The notes under the pieces are model-generated. The model worked only from the letters and a program-made list of their open reading frames with translations. It did not search any database and was not told where the DNA came from. Source: Tridacna crocea (lineage: Eukaryota; Mollusca; Bivalvia; Cardiida; Cardiidae). Taken from it: a stretch of 64,000 nt of DNA. Location: contig OX031056.1 of NCBI GenBank assembly GCA_943736015.1, positions 69,963,277-70,027,276 on the forward strand, given 5' to 3'. The position numbers were made by a program, and so were the translations under genes. Of this stretch, positions 45,586 to 57,300 are shown in pieces; the stretch's first letter is position 1; the number at the start of each line of letters is the position of its first letter.

Positions 45586-46514
45586 ATTTCACGTCTGATT
45601 GACAGTTTAAGCTCCTCTGTTGATTTCGGCTGCACTTTTGTAAACTCTGTCCTTGAAATGACCCCAAAGAAAGAAATCCAAATCACTCAGATCGGGAAAG
45701 TGGGGTGGCCAAGCGCGTTCCGTCTTCAGAGAGATGAATCTTGTTTCAAATGTTTTTTTTTCTAGGCCATTCAAGAACTCTCTGTGCGGTGTGTAGAGCG
45801 GCATCGTCTTGTTGGAACCATGTTTGTCTTATATCAACCCCTGTCTGACGGAGTGCAGGCAGGAACTTGTATTTCAGACGCTTTCACTATTGATGGTCTC
45901 GGTGTGTCCATCTTGATTTTGGAAAAAGAACGGCACAATTATTTCTGCAGAGCTAATGACTACCTATACCGTTACTTTCTCAGCATGACATGATTTCTCT
46001 ACAAAGATGCCTTGTCTGACATCTGACTATTGGTTAACTGTTGATCCAAGAAGATGTAAGACTCATCACTGAACCATACGTTTTCAAGAATCTCAGCATT
46101 GTTTGTCATCCAAATGAAAAAAAATCAAGACATTGGTTGACATCACTGTCTTTCAAATTTTGGAGATTTAGATTAAACCGTAGAGCCCTGTGCACACTTG
46201 TCACTCTGGAGTGATTTGTAACATTAGAAAGAACCCTTCTTACCAACCTCTGTGGTGTTTCACTAATAATCTGCTTCACCTCTGCAACATTCTCGTTACT
46301 CCTGTTTGTCCTAGGGCGACCCTGATTATTGTGTCTCTGGTCCAGTACACTTCGATGCTGCTCAAACCTTTTTACTAAACTGCTTACTTATAGCCTGGTC
46401 ACTCTCCTATCGCCAGAGTACAGTTGCCTCTTTCTCCCGGTTACAGCTATGATAGAACGGTGTTTCATAGTTCAATTTTATGATATCGTAACACTTTTTC
46501 ATGGACAACGTCAT
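45586..46514 (-). pseudogene. Mariner/IS630-type transposase remnant
   Basis: On the minus strand the remnant starts MTLSMKKCYDIIK at 46514. A helix-turn-helix part reads GRPRTNRSNENVAEVKQI near 46300, followed by VWFSDESYIFLD near 46080 with the first catalytic Asp. The C-terminal block WPPHFPDLSDLDFFLWGHFKD lies near 45690, with frameshifts between. About 310 codons, close to family length. It sits where the integrase of the Ty3-type element would be, so it inserted into that element or replaced part of it. Inactive. Confidence 0.8.
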
Positions 46515-46915
46515 CTTAAAAATAACAGTGAATAATGACGTCGTATATGACGCTTTGATCGCAATTCCAAAAAATAGATATTTGGTCTTTCTGTAAATAC
46601 CTTGCGACAACAACTTTCTTTCTTGACAGAAAATAATAACAGTCATTGCCATACCAATATTAAGATTAGACACTGAATACGAAGTACTTGTACAAGGCTT
46701 TTTATGTTCCGATCTTACCGCCTGTTACAATCACCCATTCTCGTAAGTCACAGAATGCAGAATTCTGAGCAACCTACAAACTAGAATCTAATGGATTTTT
46801 AACTGACAAGGCCAGAAGAAAATATCAGCTATTGACTGATTGTAAAATAGTCTTATATTCTCTACGAGCCTAGGCAACTCGTACCTCCAAAATCCTTTTT
46901 ATATCTACTACAGAC

Positions 46916-47242
46916 GTGATAAAACACTACTGTTGTACGCTAGTAACCTCAATGACCTTACCTGTAGCTAAACATTTGTTTGATTCTACGTGGCTAATCG
47001 TCTCTAAGGAAAGCTTAAAATTCGCGTTAGTTTGTAACATTCAGCACACAGAGTTGCAAACTAAACCGCCCTTAGACTTTATTAAGGTTGAAAGTGAATG
47101 CATTGCTTCAAACAAACATTTCTCTTTAACGGGAACTTTCGTTGTAGGAAAGTCTAATGTATCACATGAAAACTTCTGGGAATTAAAAACCACGAATTTC
47201 TCTCATTCCGTGGTTTGGAGACCCTTGAACGATAAACTCTGA
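46916..47242 (+). pseudogene. Open frame at the 3' end of the retroelement, possibly env-like
   Basis: A 108-codon frame with scattered Cys (KFALVCN, ESECIASN) and no domain I can name. Its position after pol and weak resemblance to third-frame proteins of some mollusc gypsy elements suggest an env-type or other accessory frame. No signal peptide or fusion segment is visible. Low certainty. Confidence 0.3.
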
Positions 47243-47820
47243 CGTGTCGAATATTTCAATCCCAGCCCAGTTGACTGATATCAGAGACTTAGACGATTTA
47301 ATTACACAATTAGAATTATAGACTGACACCGACTATATAACTTATATTCCGACTGGACGTTCTGGCAATACGCTAGTCTTGTGATATTTGTTTTTATTTT
47401 TTTTGTGTTATATGGCTAGATAACGGCGTAAAGAGCCCACATAATTCCTCCAAGCGTTGCGTGCTGAAGTACACAATTAAGATATTTCTGTATCGTTTTT
47501 CTTAGTTATGAAATAGAAAAACACCACTTGTGAAAAAAAAGTATTAAGTAGCTCTCTGAGAATAAAAAAAAAAAAAAAAACGCACAAAACATTTGAAAGC
47601 CCGAGAAGAACAAAAAAGCTCATCGAACAGTTGTGGATATTATTCAATATGGCAACAAACAAGTTGAATAAAAGTGTACACAGAGTTTCGAAATAATCCG
47701 AATTTATTTTGGAGTTACCACACTTGGAACCGGGTCTATTAACTAAACTGTCTGTTGACATCGCTGAAGAAGCAGCCACTAGATTAACGACCGGTGTATG
47801 CAGAGAAATGAGCCTTCTTT

Positions 47821-48068
47821 ACAAAATGACCCGAGTCATTATTCTACCTGCCCGCCAGGGTGACTCATGATCTGGTGGTTGTGAGATCGATACCCGCTTG
47901 AGGCGAACTTTCTTTCCGGCGTATTTTCGCCTCACATCTCTGCTGGTGTGAGAAAGCCAGGAAACACATGTGCTTCACCGACAGCCATGATATGACCCTA
48001 GCTGTTAAAGTGGCGTTAAACCCACCACAACCAACCATTATTCTACGTAGAGAAATGACCCCAGAAGT
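47821..48068. mobile_element. Small inverted element (ggtcatttctctacgta) holding a SINE
   Basis: Outer sequence 'acaaaatgacccgagtcatt' and 'attctacgtagagaaatgac' matches in inverted form the short element at 8367-8420 beside a family 1 MITE. It is split by the SINE 47848-48035. Confidence 0.65.
47848..48035 (+). mobile_element. SINE with an 11-bp target-site duplication
   Basis: 'cattattctac' occurs at 47837-47847 and again at 48036-48046. Between them lies a 188-bp element with a B-box-like 'gagatcgatacccgc' and a 3' end 'tggcgttaaacccaccacaa', a form common in mollusc SINEs from memory. Confidence 0.8.
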
Positions 48069-48074
48069 CATTTC

Positions 48075-48495
48075 TTCAAAACAATAATCAGTGTTGAGAG
48101 TGGGATGAATCCAGTCACAGTGTCATTTGCAATTCAATGATCAGTGTTGGGAGATGGTTGAATCCTGTCATAATGACATTTTCAGAACAATGATCAATTT
48201 TAAGAGAAGGTTGAATCCTCTAACAATGTCATTTCCAAATAAATGATCAGTGTTGTGAGAGGGATTAATCCTGTCAATATGACATTTTCAAAACAATGAT
48301 TAGTGATGAGAGAGGGATGAATCCTGTCGATATGACATTTTCAAAACAATGATCAGTGTTGAGATAGGGATTAATCCTGTCGATATGACATTTTCAAATC
48401 AATGATCAATGGTGAGAGAGGGATGAATCCTGTCAATATGACATTTCCAAAACAATGGCCAGTGTTGAGAGAGGGATGAATTCCGTCACAATTAC
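48075..48495 (+). repeat. Short array of the same ~53-bp minisatellite
   Basis: About eight units with the same motifs as 9432-11518, often with 'tatgacatt' in place of 'aatgacatt'. It marks the start of duplication unit 2. Confidence 0.92.
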
Positions 48496-48584
48496 TATCA
48501 TCATCTCTTGGAAAGAATTGGCGGAGTTGCAAATTGGAACCAGCAATCCTCGCTTTCAGGTCTTCACCGTGCTAGGTACTTTAA

Positions 48585-48728
48585 CTTTTTACCAGACAAT
48601 AAGATGTTGAATATTCAAATGTATTTGCAGATTTCATATTAAATACAGCTCAAATGATTTAATTTGTTTTGTGTTAGAGTAGAAAAAATTGTGGGAAGAG
48701 GAGAAAATGCTGACTACCAGCATTTTAA
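48585..48728. mobile_element. MITE family 1, truncated
   Basis: 'tttaactttttaccagaca' start, body and most of the core, then lost after 'accagcatttt'. The only fairly clear copy in unit 2. Confidence 0.7.
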
Positions 48729-49432
48729 AGATAAACATAATTTTTATCTCTTGTATTTAGACGAAATACAAAGCTGCCTCTATGTCATAGGCTTTTTCCT
48801 GTCTTTCTGCCTGTGCAATTTTATTCATGCATATGCAAGTGGCTATTACAGTGCCATATTTCTGACATGAGATACGAAATAGCTGTCATGATAATTTCAG
48901 GAAACGATCGTGATGATGTAAAGTTTCCTGGAAGTATCATAAAAAAAAGTGGTAAAATTCCCCAAAGCAATATCATGATAAACGTAATATTTCATCTCTA
49001 AGTTTCTCAATCGTGCATTAAATAGACATTTGAGGTACAACAACGTGAAAGCTCTACATATTTCTCGATATATATATAAAAGAAAATTAATCATTTGGAT
49101 GAACTCGGTAGTTTTTGTCTTCAAAAGATTTTTATCGTGATTTTCTTTTTTTATCATTTAGATAACGTTTCCTGTAGACTTTGTTTTATTACAGTAGTTT
49201 TCCTAGATTATTGGGATCGTTTTCTTAGATTATCGGAATCGCTATCTCGTATCTCGAGGAAGAAATTTGCCACCATAGGTTATTTTGTTTAACCCTTTAC
49301 CATGAGGCAAAATCTTAGACGTTAACCCTTTACGCACCTTTCAAAGCAAGGCTTGCTTTTGTGGCAATTGTAGATCGAGATCAGACGCCATGTTTTTTGC
49401 ATTTGTCTGATCTTTGATTGACACTTTAAATA

Positions 49433-49545
49433 GCACAAAATCTCGTTTTAATGACCCTGGGGATAAACAAAAAAATCCCATGTTTTGATGACCCTTGGGT
49501 ATAACCAAAAAATCCCGTGTTTAAATGACCCCCTAGGGATACCTT
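49433..49545 (+). repeat. Short array matching 16322-16795
   Basis: Three units containing 'ttaatgaccctggggata'-type sequence. It is followed by the same 'cttgcatacacagttta' block that follows the longer array, which supports the segmental duplication. Confidence 0.85.
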
Positions 49546-49711
49546 TCTCAAAGCTGCATACGCGCACAAAACTTGCATACACAGTTTAGGTAGGTATGCA
49601 AGCATCAAGTTTGAAAAAAAAAATTTATTGATCTGCATAAATTTGCGTTTTAATCTACCGTTATCCTGATAAGTAACTGAAATAAAACTTTCAAGCATGA
49701 GAGTGACTAGA

Positions 49712-49867
49712 GGATAATCAACTGGTTATTTTGGACATGAAAAATATCTCACGAGGATGCGTTGTTAGGTGTTGAAAAAACGAGCGCGCAGCACGAGTTT
49801 TTTTATCACCTTACGACGCATCCGAGTGAGATATTTTTCATATCAAAAATAACCAGTTGATTATTCT
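49712..49867. repeat. Long foldback hairpin
   Basis: Arms 'ataatcaactggttattttg' and 'gaaaaatatctcac' with inverted partners; centre near 49790. High pairing over about 70 bp per arm. Confidence 0.85.
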
Positions 49868-50378
49868 ATTTATTATATACCTTAACATTACTATTTTTAA
49901 TTTTTCGTTTGAAAAACAACAAAACTATCTATAAGTGCTTAATGAAAAAAGTTCCTAAATTACGGCAGGAAGTGAAAGTGAAGGTTGATATTGTCACTAG
50001 TGATGATATCAAAATTTATTACACTGGGAAATTACAGGATTTCACTGCTAGGTATATAATAAAAATCCCTATTTTTCTTACAATTTCAAAGGTAATTCTG
50101 GAAGAAAGATATTTCCCTTATCGGTCAGTGTAGGTCCAAAATCAGGCTGCACGTTCTGTGAAGTCTGATTTCGATCTACACTGTCCACAAAAGGCCACTG
50201 AGTCGGGCTTAATGTCCTAAGAGTTAAATATTTGCTAATTCTTCGCTAGTTTATAGCTTTGAGTGAAGCAGGAATTGCATATTCTAGCAGAAACAAGTAT
50301 TCAGGGAAAAGTATTTCGGGCTACCGATGCAACTCATCCAGCCTTAACCTGTGCTTCAACCCTAATCCTGCTACAATT

Positions 50379-50637
50379 TGTGACCCATCACGCCAAAAGG
50401 GGACCTTCTGGCAACTGCTAAAATTGTCAACCCTTGTCAGGCTGCGAGAAATCGACAGGCTAATCAGGATTGACACTTTTCGCTTTAATGACATTTTCTG
50501 TATGAAAAGTCATTGTACCTTGTTGTAAATCGTTTTTGAATTATCAGCTTAAACTGATTTGCACTATCGTTGATCTGTTTTCATCTAATTGATGTACAGA
50601 ATTCCCAAATGGTCCCTTTTTGCGTGATGGGTCACAA
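50379..50637. mobile_element. Inverted-repeat element (gtgacccatcacgc ends)
   Basis: Ends 'tgtgacccatcacgcc' and 'gcgtgatgggtcacaa', interior with 'tttctgtatgaaaagt'. A relative is at 52240-52468. Neither is at the equivalent place in unit 1. Confidence 0.8.
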
Positions 50638-51207
50638 CTAAAAAAGTGAAACTTTCAAGTCGATGATACGTAAAACCCTTTAATTTGCCTTTCAAATGGA
50701 TCTCTTTCGGCGGGAAAAAATATCTCCTTATCGGACAGTATAGATTCAAGACCAGACTGCACATTCTGTGCAGTCTAATCTTGATATACACTGTCCTCAA
50801 AAGGTCTTTGAGTCACGGTTCGCAGCCAAAGTTTCTTTGCATGGAATCCGAAAATAACTGCAGGAAGGATGGTGTTAGAAACAAAAAAAAGATGCGGAAA
50901 AAGAAATGCAAGTAAACAAGCCATGCTCCAGGAAAAGGGGGCTTTATACATCGCCATGATCCATTATACCAAGAAAGCCATCATATTGTATTGTGTCAAT
51001 AATATACAATTTTTTAAACGTAAAACTTAATCATGAGGTAGGCTGGTCCTTGGACTTAAAGAAATTTGAAAAACAACAAATGAAAGTGAAGACAGAGAAA
51101 ACCCTTCACAAATGGTGGTATTACACAGGAAAAGTATTTTTTGAGAAAGGAAATGAATTTTATTACCAGGGAAAACAAGAATATGAGAAAGAAAAGGAAT
51201 AGATAAA

Positions 51208-51208
<1 letters not shown>

Positions 51209-51249
<41 letters not shown>

Positions 51250-51296
51250 CAGAGAGAGACAGAGACAGAGAGGGAAAGAGACAGAGACATAGAGAG
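51209..51296 (+). repeat. (GA)n microsatellite with interruptions
   Basis: Counterpart of the GA runs near 17793 and 18109 in unit 1. Confidence 0.92.
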
Positions 51297-52239
51297 AAAT
51301 TTATTTACAAAAGAGAAAAGAAGAACAAAAAACTATTTTAGGTCGTCTGCTATGTTTTCTGTGTTTACTAAAACAATAGGTTTTTTCATTATTTTTTCTG
51401 TCATTTCTTATACCTCATTTATTCTCTAAACACTTTTTATACAAGTTGACATAAGTAACCAGTGGGTACGGGATCCAAATTATTCAGAATTTGACATAAG
51501 AAGTATCTTTGAAATAGAAAGACGGCGTAGATTTTCCCGCGATAGAAAGGAAACCTTAAAATAAACATATAACATTTTTGTCATTATCTCCCGCTGGATG
51601 GCATTCTACAAATACACATCGAATTTTGGCATCCTTTGTACCAATTACTAATTTATCTACACATTTTAATCGATAACAAGGATTGGATCAAAAGCACTAC
51701 ATTCAGCTACGGGGAAAAAATCCTTTTTCAGTGATACCATTCCTAAATATATCAACAGCACCTTAAATATCGTCGGTTTACTACAACTTGAGACAAGCTG
51801 TAGTTACGAGATTTTTGAAGTGGATAAAGATATCTCTCCTACTTTCCATTATTTTGCATTTCTCTAGCTTCTCTATCTTTTCCAATACACCTGTCAATGC
51901 CATTTGTAAATACATGTACTGTAACAACGCTTATACATGCTATATTTATGTTTCAGCATATATATTTTTTTAAAATTTTCTTGTGCTTTTTTTTTTCAAC
52001 ACTTCCCTCAAGGAGTTCATGCAATCGGTACACGTTTCCTAGCTTCTACAACTGTAATTGTGCAGTTGGATACAATGTATGCAACGAAAATTTTGTGTAA
52101 ATGAACATTTCACAATGTTGATAAATATCGTCGGTTGATGATTGATTTTCTTCAACCATTGTTGTTGACTCAAATCAATGACCGTACTCTTTGAATTTCA
52201 GTACCTCCTTCAAAGCTGTTCTACCCCTCGTTTAAAATT

Positions 52240-52468
52240 TATGGCCCATCACGCAAAAAAGGGACCTTCTGGGAACTGCGAAAAGAGTCAACCCTGGTCA
52301 GACTGCGCGAATTGCGACATTTTCTGTATGAAAAGTGGTCAGTGTACCTCGTCATACGATCAATTTTGAATGGTCAACTTAAAACTGACTTGCTCTATGG
52401 TTGATCTGTTTTCATCTAAATGATTTACAGAACTCCCGGCTGGTCCCCTCTTGCGTGATGGGTTACAA
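52240..52468. mobile_element. Inverted-repeat element, second copy
   Basis: Ends 'atggcccatcacgc' and 'gcgtgatgggttacaa', same interior blocks as 50379-50637 with small deletions. Confidence 0.78.
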
Positions 52469-53618
52469 ATTTTAATCACTTACTTAATCCTCTTAGTGCA
52501 TGGGTGCATAAAAGGTTATTCCAAGAGGTTTCCAATTTGATGTAGCCTGTGTCAGTTGCACTAAAAGGAATGGAATGGAGACAGATGTTCCTTTTTTCGG
52601 CGTAGTTGTATGCACTTGCTTTTGACCTATTTTCTAGTATTGATATAGGTCTATTTGACTGAATAAATAGAAATTTGCCACTGGTTAGAAATGTGAACAT
52701 GTTTACTGTGAGCGTTCCTGCAAGCCAATATGTACTCAAACTCATGCCGTTAAACATTTTCTTTTTACTTCTTCTAAATTCCATTCAATACTTTAAGAAA
52801 ATAGGCCTATGTACAGCTCATAAAGATTCACATAATGTACAATAACAATCACAAAACGAGTGACGTAGAATAAAATTTCAAGTGTGATGAGCGGTTGCTA
52901 GTGTCTCTCTGTCTCACTCTCTCTGTCGTTCTAGTTTGCTCTCGCTCCTGTTCGGTCTCTCATCTGGTCTGCTGTTCGGTCTTTCTCTATTTCTTAATCA
53001 TGTTAATAGATTCGACACATACATACAAACAGAGAGATTCGTGTAACAAGTCAATAAAAAAGAACAAAAAGGAACAAAACTGGCCGTGCTTAATTAGCAC
53101 TTTGTTCCCTTCATTGGTATTGAGTTAATTGTGCACCCATCCAGTATCATCCCATACCATCTCTTTTGCCTTTAACATAATGCCTTCTGACCCTTATACT
53201 TCTAAACAGATAAAATTTAAACGTCTGCCCGTGGTAGAAACCACAATACAAACTTTTAAAGTTCGTATCATAGTTGATATCTCACCGTATCAGACAGTGT
53301 AAATTCAAGATCAGACGGCACATTCTGTGCAGTCTGATTTTAATCTATACTGTCCACAGAAGTTGACTGAATCGTGTTTACGAGCATAAGGGTTAACAAA
53401 ACCCCAGATATAAAGTCAATTGGGTATTTCTCATTGTATTCAGTAGTAGACATATTGAGACAACAACCACTTTTGGTACTTGAACTTCAAGAAAAAGATT
53501 CAATGATAATTTTGTAGCAATTTAGGAAAAGAAATGTTTTTGTAAAACTTTAGGCTGACAGAGGAGCAATGTAAATCGACCTGAACTTAAATTCACGGAA
53601 CTGTGGACCATTTATTAC

Positions 53619-53626
53619 TATAAAAG
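53619..53626 (+). promoter_or_regulatory. TATA box of opsin 2
   Basis: TATAAAAG, 59 bp before the ATG as in opsin 1, in a conserved leader that differs at only a few bases. Confidence 0.8.
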
Positions 53627-53677
53627 TATTCCCCATTTCACTGCTGGTTTCAAGGACAGAGACAAGAAGTGAGCACA

Positions 53678-54379
53678 ATGGTTTACAATAAAAGCAACGA
53701 GACGGAACAGGGGTCATACCCCTATAACGAGACGGAACAAGGGACAGACCCCTACCATGGGCTGTCGATTGTCGAAATGAAGAGACGGAATTATCCTCTA
53801 TGGGCACACCAGCTTAGCGGTCTGTACTTGTTTATCGTCACCATTCTTGGGATACTGATGAACACGGCTGTTCTATTTACATTCAAGAAGAACAAGTCTC
53901 TGAGATCACCAACCAATACTTTTATTATTGGCACGACGATATCTAACCTTGGTCATGCTACCCTCGGGAACACTCTGTCGTGGGTTTCGGCATTCTATGG
54001 TAGCTGGGTCTCCGGAGATGTTGGCTGTACATTAGCAGCTTTTATGGTTTTTGCATTTGGTTTGTCGTCATTGTATCAACTTGCAGCTGTGAGCATTGAC
54101 AGATACATCGTCATATGCAAGCCACTCCTTGCTCCCAAGATAACAGCTCGGGTGGCTGTACTTTCTGTAGCGGCCTGCTACATCGGAGGATTTACGTGGG
54201 CATCGCTTCCTTTTACTGGCTGGGCAACCTATGGTCTTGAGGCACCGGGCGTGTCCTGTGGTATCGAACACGACGATCACAGACCTGCAACAATATCCTA
54301 TATGATCTGCGTGTGTATCTTTGTGTATTTGTTACCGTTCTGTACCATGATATACTGTTATAACGGCGTTTATTCAACG
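53678..54379 (+). CDS. opsin 2 exon 1
   Basis: Residues 1-234, ending ACG/gtaagt in phase 0. As in opsin 1, an in-frame GTG nine bases upstream of the ATG extends the open frame but is not a credible animal start. Confidence 0.95.
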
Positions 54380-57300
54380 GTAAGTACAACTTTTCTGTGT
54401 TGGTAAAATGAATGTCAAGTTGCATAAAAAACTCAAGTAACTTAGATGTCAAAAGTAATTGAAAATTAGATACCATTTCTTGCTAGCATAAAAGCATACT
54501 TTGTCCTTCAAGATCAAAATATTAATGTTAACTCATCACATAGTATGCTATTCAGAACCTACAAAAAAGTAATAAAAAGATATGTGTATATATAAGAAAA
54601 AACATTTAACTTCAACAGTGTAAAAAAAAATGCTGGTAAAAGAACAATAGCATGCCACAGCTATACCCCTCTTCCATAAAAGTTTTCTGAGAGCGTTCAG
54701 TGCGAAAGCGTATATGAAGTCGTGTTTTTGTATAGTAATCGGTAAAAAATAACCGTTTAACAAACAATAATAGTAACAAATTAAAAACCCTTCAATTGGG
54801 AGCCTTGCTAAGACAATAAATTCAGGATAATTTTGATCTAACTCAGACAAGAAAATTCTCTTGTTAAAGTGATTTGTAACGTGTTCTTTCAATTCAGTAA
54901 AGTATCATTGCGGAACCAATGAAATGCTTCATTTATTATTTACGAGAATGAATTTGTGACAGCCATATGTTCCACAGGCATTGCACTATTTTCCATACAA
55001 CGCTCCTCGGAAAGGTAACAAGAAAATCGTTGTTTCTTATGAATATCCATATAGTAGGGAAGTACCCTCATAGCCAATGGAAAGATCGATAACATACTTT
55101 CTTGTAGAGAGGATAATTTCATTTCTTTCGTTACTAAAAGTAACAGAGGAAAAAACCGAGGTTGTCAACAAATATGGCGGCCGTCGGCGTGCTTGTCTCC
55201 TGTGAGATATGCCATTCTGCAGTACAGGTGTGACATTTTCGATCTTTGTGTACGATTTTAAAATGACAATTTTTCGGTGTCAGGCCGAAAACCTCTTTCA
55301 AAATGCGTCTCGATTGTGTTGTTGAAGGGCGCCGCCATATTGAAAGTATTGCTAAACTTGGTTTTCAACGAACGGAGTAATTGGATATCGACAAGTAAAA
55401 AATAGAAATCAGTGTGTATTTGTGATAAAAAATAATTTAAATTTTCTCAAAGAAAAAGTGAAAAAAACTAATCAAAATGCCTCATGAATATTAATAATAC
55501 ATGAGAATGAGAAAACGCCAGCGAAAGAATCCAAGGTCGATTACAGAATGAAATGAAACTAGGTCATCAAGGATGTGTGTTCCATTGAGGCAGTGCAACG
55601 TAATCAAAGTGGCGTGGGCGATCAAAGGCACCCTAAAACTGCTCCCCGTGGTACACATCGAGCCTCATTCGGCAAACCTCAGGTGATGGGAGTCACCAAG
55701 TCCCTCAGCTTTATCTGGTAGCTTAATATGCACCTACAAGGTACATTTCATAAAATTGTAAGGCTCGTCTTAAAAAGAAAACTTGAGCCACAATTTTCTA
55801 TCGAACTCTTTCTAACTATATTTCAGCTGACAAACAGTTCGTGCATTTTTTTTAACGTTGTTTATCAATTGCGATTGAAATTTTGACCGACAGATAGATA
55901 GATATGAATAACTCCATTGAGTTTGTTTATGTCGTTGCTAAACGACTGACAGTAGCGCCTCATTGCATAAAAACATGTAACCAGCAGTTCAACTAGAAAC
56001 GACTGTTATAACGAGGTTAGATGTAGGTACGGAAACGGCCGAGTTTTGACGAGTGAAAGAGCCTGTGCTGTATCAGGGTAATACAGCAGGGTAATAACCA
56101 ACCTATGGTGCTCTGCCAATGGCAATGAACTACTTACAGTCTTCTACTACATTTACAATTAAAAAAAGCTTTTTCGAAATGCTTAGCTTAAGATCAGACT
56201 TCACAGAACACGATGAAAATTTACTTAAGGTTCTGGAAAAAGATCAAATCAATCTTTGAAACAGCCTTCTTTTCAGGAGTTTTTAACTGAATAGGACACA
56301 GAACACAACTTTATGTACACCCGAGTATACATTAGGGCAATATACAAAATGATTAAATTAGTATCAAGTATCTTTATCATAGATACCATAGATATAGGAT
56401 ATTTGTTTATTTCGGTTAAAGATCGAAATTTATTTCACCGAATGAACATCATCGGTAATACTTTCACGAATGGCTGCGCTATTCGTGAATATATTGCCGA
56501 TGATGTTCACAAGATGAAATAGATTTCAATCTTTAACCGAAAAAAAAAAAAAAAAATTCTACTTATATCATGCTTTTAACCCTTTCTGGGTGGAATGTCA
56601 TCAAAATCCAGTACTGTTTTTTTTTTTTTTCAGTTACTCCCTGTGGCGTACCCCCTCTGCATAGCAACGCATTACAATATTACGTCAGGCGAGAAATGTA
56701 ATATAAATGACGTCGTATTTCCATCTAGTTTTGAGTCAAGGGTATTTTACTTAGGTAACTGGAATATGAAAATCGGTATTTTCACTGGTCGTAACCATGA
56801 AATATCGAGAAATACCGGAAAGCATGAAATAAAAAGAGATACTGATATTTGTTTTGACAATATTTTGACAGGTGAGACAAATAAGCAAAATGGCAGCCTT
56901 TGATAAAGAAAGCAGACTTGCCAAGAAAAACCTGAAAGTTCAGAGGAAGATGTTGAAGACTTGTGTGTCCATGTGCAGTAAGAGCACGGCGGTCCTTTCA
57001 TTCTATCTATCTATCTATCTATCTATCTATCCGTCTGTCTAATTTTGGACATAAACTTGTACAACTGTGGTTTGTAATGTGGCAATGTTACTTATAAAAG
57101 TTTTTTATTGTCATGAAATTCCTAACTCACATAACAGGGTTGAGGTAAATATGTTATCACCTTCAGAATGTTCATACGCCGGCAAACTTCGACATGATAA
57201 ATTCCCTTGGCTTCGTTATACATATTTTATAAACACGATATTCTCTATATAGTCACTATACAGCTCAAGAAATAGATGAAAAACACAGGGCATACAGCAC

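Larger units (their letters stand above)
42371..47340 (+). mobile_element. Decayed Ty3/gypsy-type LTR retroelement, interrupted
   Basis: In order: a candidate primer-binding region 'tggtgccgtgtggaccagga' at about 42373, Gag remnants, protease, reverse transcriptase and RNase H remnants to 45538, a mariner-like insertion (45586-46514, minus strand), and a terminal open frame at 46916-47242. The integrase is not recognisable. No matching LTR pair was found by eye. Many stops and frameshifts make it non-functional. Components are described separately. Confidence 0.85.
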
